DNA of 64,000 bases, taken from the NCBI GenBank assembly GCA_934085595.1, contig CAKOHK010000006.1, forward strand, positions 1 through 64,000, read 5' to 3'. Position numbers and translations under genes: made by a program. Source of the stretch: an uncultured Bacilli bacterium. Lineage in GTDB: Bacteria > Bacillota_I > Bacilli_A > RF39 > UBA660. Under the pieces are notes generated by a model that was not told where the DNA came from, searched no databases, and saw only the letters and a list, made by a program, of their open reading frames with translations. The first letter of the stretch is position 1. Each line of letters starts with the position of its first letter. Of this stretch, positions 63,401-64,000 are shown piece by piece.

Positions 63401-64000
63401 GTATTCCAGAATTCGATGCATTAAAAATGTCATACGACTTCACAAGCGATGTTAAAACATCAACTGCTCTAGAAGAATATAATAATAACTATGCAAAAAT
63501 AAAACTAGCAACAAGTACAAACGATGTAATAAAGAAAAATATTCTAGCATCAGCTACATGTTTAACAAATAATACATGTCCAGAACTAGATGTAGAATAT
63601 AATGATGTAGCATATGGAAATACACAAAGATATGATAGAACTGTAAATGTAGTAGCAGATGACGATATATTTAATCATTATTGTATAGGTGACAATTGTG
63701 GTTTATCAGTAGATCAAGTTAAAAGTAATACATACTTTATAGAATGTGACGATACAGGATTAAAACCAGAAAAGAAAACATGTAAAGTAATAACAGTTCC
63801 AGTATCACATGCAACAAAAGCATACTTTACTTCAACAACAGAACTTATGTATTATAGACCAAATGAATATTATACAGAAAACCATACTGGAAAAGTAATT
63901 GAAGTTAAAAGTAATACAAGAGTTGATAGTGGAAAATATGTATCATTAGGTAAAAATGTATATCCAATATCAAATGTAAATACAGGAATATATCCTATAA
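60364..64000 (+). CDS. Giant Cys-rich secreted protein B (3' end outside window)
   Basis: At least 1212 codons, open to the window end. Its first 29 residues equal those of protein A; from then on it diverges but keeps the same plan: AFCIQP, EYAIADIAMRMYAAYKG, Cys-rich centre, Gly-rich linker near 63365 (GEGGGGGG) and the common C-terminal region (TELMYYRPNEYYTENHTGKV). Two blocks are almost identical to A at the DNA level (61615-61680 and 63833-63920). It is a paralogue and probable alternative form of A. No terminator or end is visible. Confidence 0.85.
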   Translation, partial: MRKLKYLFFSTLVLLTSISTTLAITSSGQIPSNQKEFIWYKGKSCAPGSEVKYGPVSGYYSAFSSDSKKSYTYYTSPTIYTDEAYATKGCEYFTSQSKNKDKNYLCTGTKQTSGYACYKEGKVTFEIDGRTYENINVDGGRMYTSESECADNCSGTCKVQKAYGFEYATEIDTGTTTNGEIAPLYGDVYSTANGNPAFCIQPAARMSCYGDNSAQYCLNSTFDLTTCNTANGYKSDYRCGLANIALHATKLKNNDNALNDEEYAIADIAMRMYAAYKGKLRGTEYASVPTESAFNESGLKKNVFMGKYLFGLTAKRVDQDGNYLNNGLKCNTDTRNIGIMCNCDPKTGSCQYNQTTYLEALKLFKMALDTNTLDSEGNKVPDLITKNIDNTTSEIEITKPCEPGEDGCKIKISLVTADGKVVDEDDNVTCSKNICTAKITGEKTCIEKSQKYSVKVEISNIKFDGEIKEYHHCTYPNDRQIMMVLDIAAQEVTDNFTKTYEVKTTCDSCVNNSSDMKTTITSENANGTKNKSLTACDGNKNYGEGDYDGYDKITIAEPSMDSILKSCDKESFRESEFEINTGGYCQIYCRKETVIYLADKTKVFSGMQFQYKLEEKVPNSKKTDNHISSIVQVKKECTSVINYQKFESELEAKLKQVANAWTEYKKWEALRYAESYADDSSYPKVASYKPQCSANCDIGDNQTVNKACQEVSGEGAFILEWTSGKIAGTKGYGANAWCGSVPQTDIDSGGVCNPGCHFKLRWYKNGNTKYQQFTYSGNGNGSNSGKEASAQDGELYGISNRTCIARDGGYNYKTIDNGGGKCSCASSGTVNGFTEVMSLDNPYTKAKCNADYKDKKGFSAPSNSCSYQSGTEKYECGTIRRPKSCIRAVYTTKTCEGSFTGYASSSCNFTSTGSCTPGKDGDPQYVAKHLVEAAEKYYSLQNEVLQMLKNLENCNFYGNDWIAGEPSFKSYELSLTKGGTRGLVSTAQAILNAGKVVEGNYGEGGGGGGEVISIPEFDALKMSYDFTSDVKTSTALEEYNNNYAKIKLATSTNDVIKKNILASATCLTNNTCPELDVEYNDVAYGNTQRYDRTVNVVADDDIFNHYCIGDNCGLSVDQVKSNTYFIECDDTGLKPEKKTCKVITVPVSHATKAYFTSTTELMYYRPNEYYTENHTGKVIEVKSNTRVDSGKYVSLGKNVYPISNVNTGIYPI

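Overview
The window is a piece of an A+T-rich (about three quarters A+T by eye), cell-walled, Gram-positive-type bacterial chromosome. The genes are densely packed, TGA is a stop and TGG is Trp (standard code), and AGA and AAA dominate Arg and Lys codons. A T-box metG, LtaS-type, YfhO-type and sortase genes, SipW/TasA-type secretion, a YtrA-type ABC operon and a very short (about 104 nt) Mollicutes-like 5S rRNA suggest an uncultured, host-associated member of the Bacilli (RF39/Erysipelotrichia-like). That placement is inference.

Layout. 1-545: 3' end of 23S rRNA and a 5S rRNA that appears to have its own promoter. 641-10705: M14 carboxypeptidase, a Gly/Asp-rich hydrolase-like protein, two fused ABC-FtsX transporters with a lipoprotein, and T-box-controlled metG. 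10778-13300 (minus): YfhO-like membrane protein. 13426-20612: TasA-like secreted protein, a second small secreted protein and SipW-type signal peptidase, then a four-gene unit of an unknown protein, a membrane-anchored McrB-like AAA+ ATPase, a nuclease-less McrC/DUF2357-like protein and a membrane protein with calcium-loop repeats and a TasA-like C-terminus. 20742-25205: processive glycosyltransferase, glycosyltransferase-TPR protein paired with a collagen-like protein, rhodanese and thioredoxin-like surface proteins. 25236-28524: YtrA-type regulator with ABC transporter and palindromic operator, a truncated ABC pseudogene, gmk and a SWIM protein. 28535-31032 (minus): NitT/TauT-type importer. 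31111-34267: VirB2-like small membrane protein with two overlapping promoters, LtaS-like enzyme and partner. 34315-42502: seven-gene cluster of unknown function in two transcription units, around a CbbQ/MoxR-type AAA+ ATPase. 42537-50891: zinc-ribbon membrane protein, uvrB, DUF218-like protein, DUF7666-like protein, a frameshifted secreted protein, pcrA, TPR protein with a possible MazF-like barrel, and an HD-domain protein. 50981-64000: surface-protein locus with a redox-dead thioredoxin-like protein, a sortase with a large cytoplasmic domain, paralogous membrane-anchored proteins and two giant Cys-rich secreted proteins in tandem, the second cut by the window end.

The most striking features are (i) a perfect 759-bp direct repeat at 53957-54715 and 59692-60450 that gives both giant genes the same upstream partner gene, start and signal peptide, so that one recombination event would swap which giant protein is expressed; (ii) the membrane-bound McrB-like/DUF2357-like cassette linked to TasA-like proteins; and (iii) the 34342-42502 AAA+ cluster. 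All functions are inferred from sequence by eye; no database search was possible.
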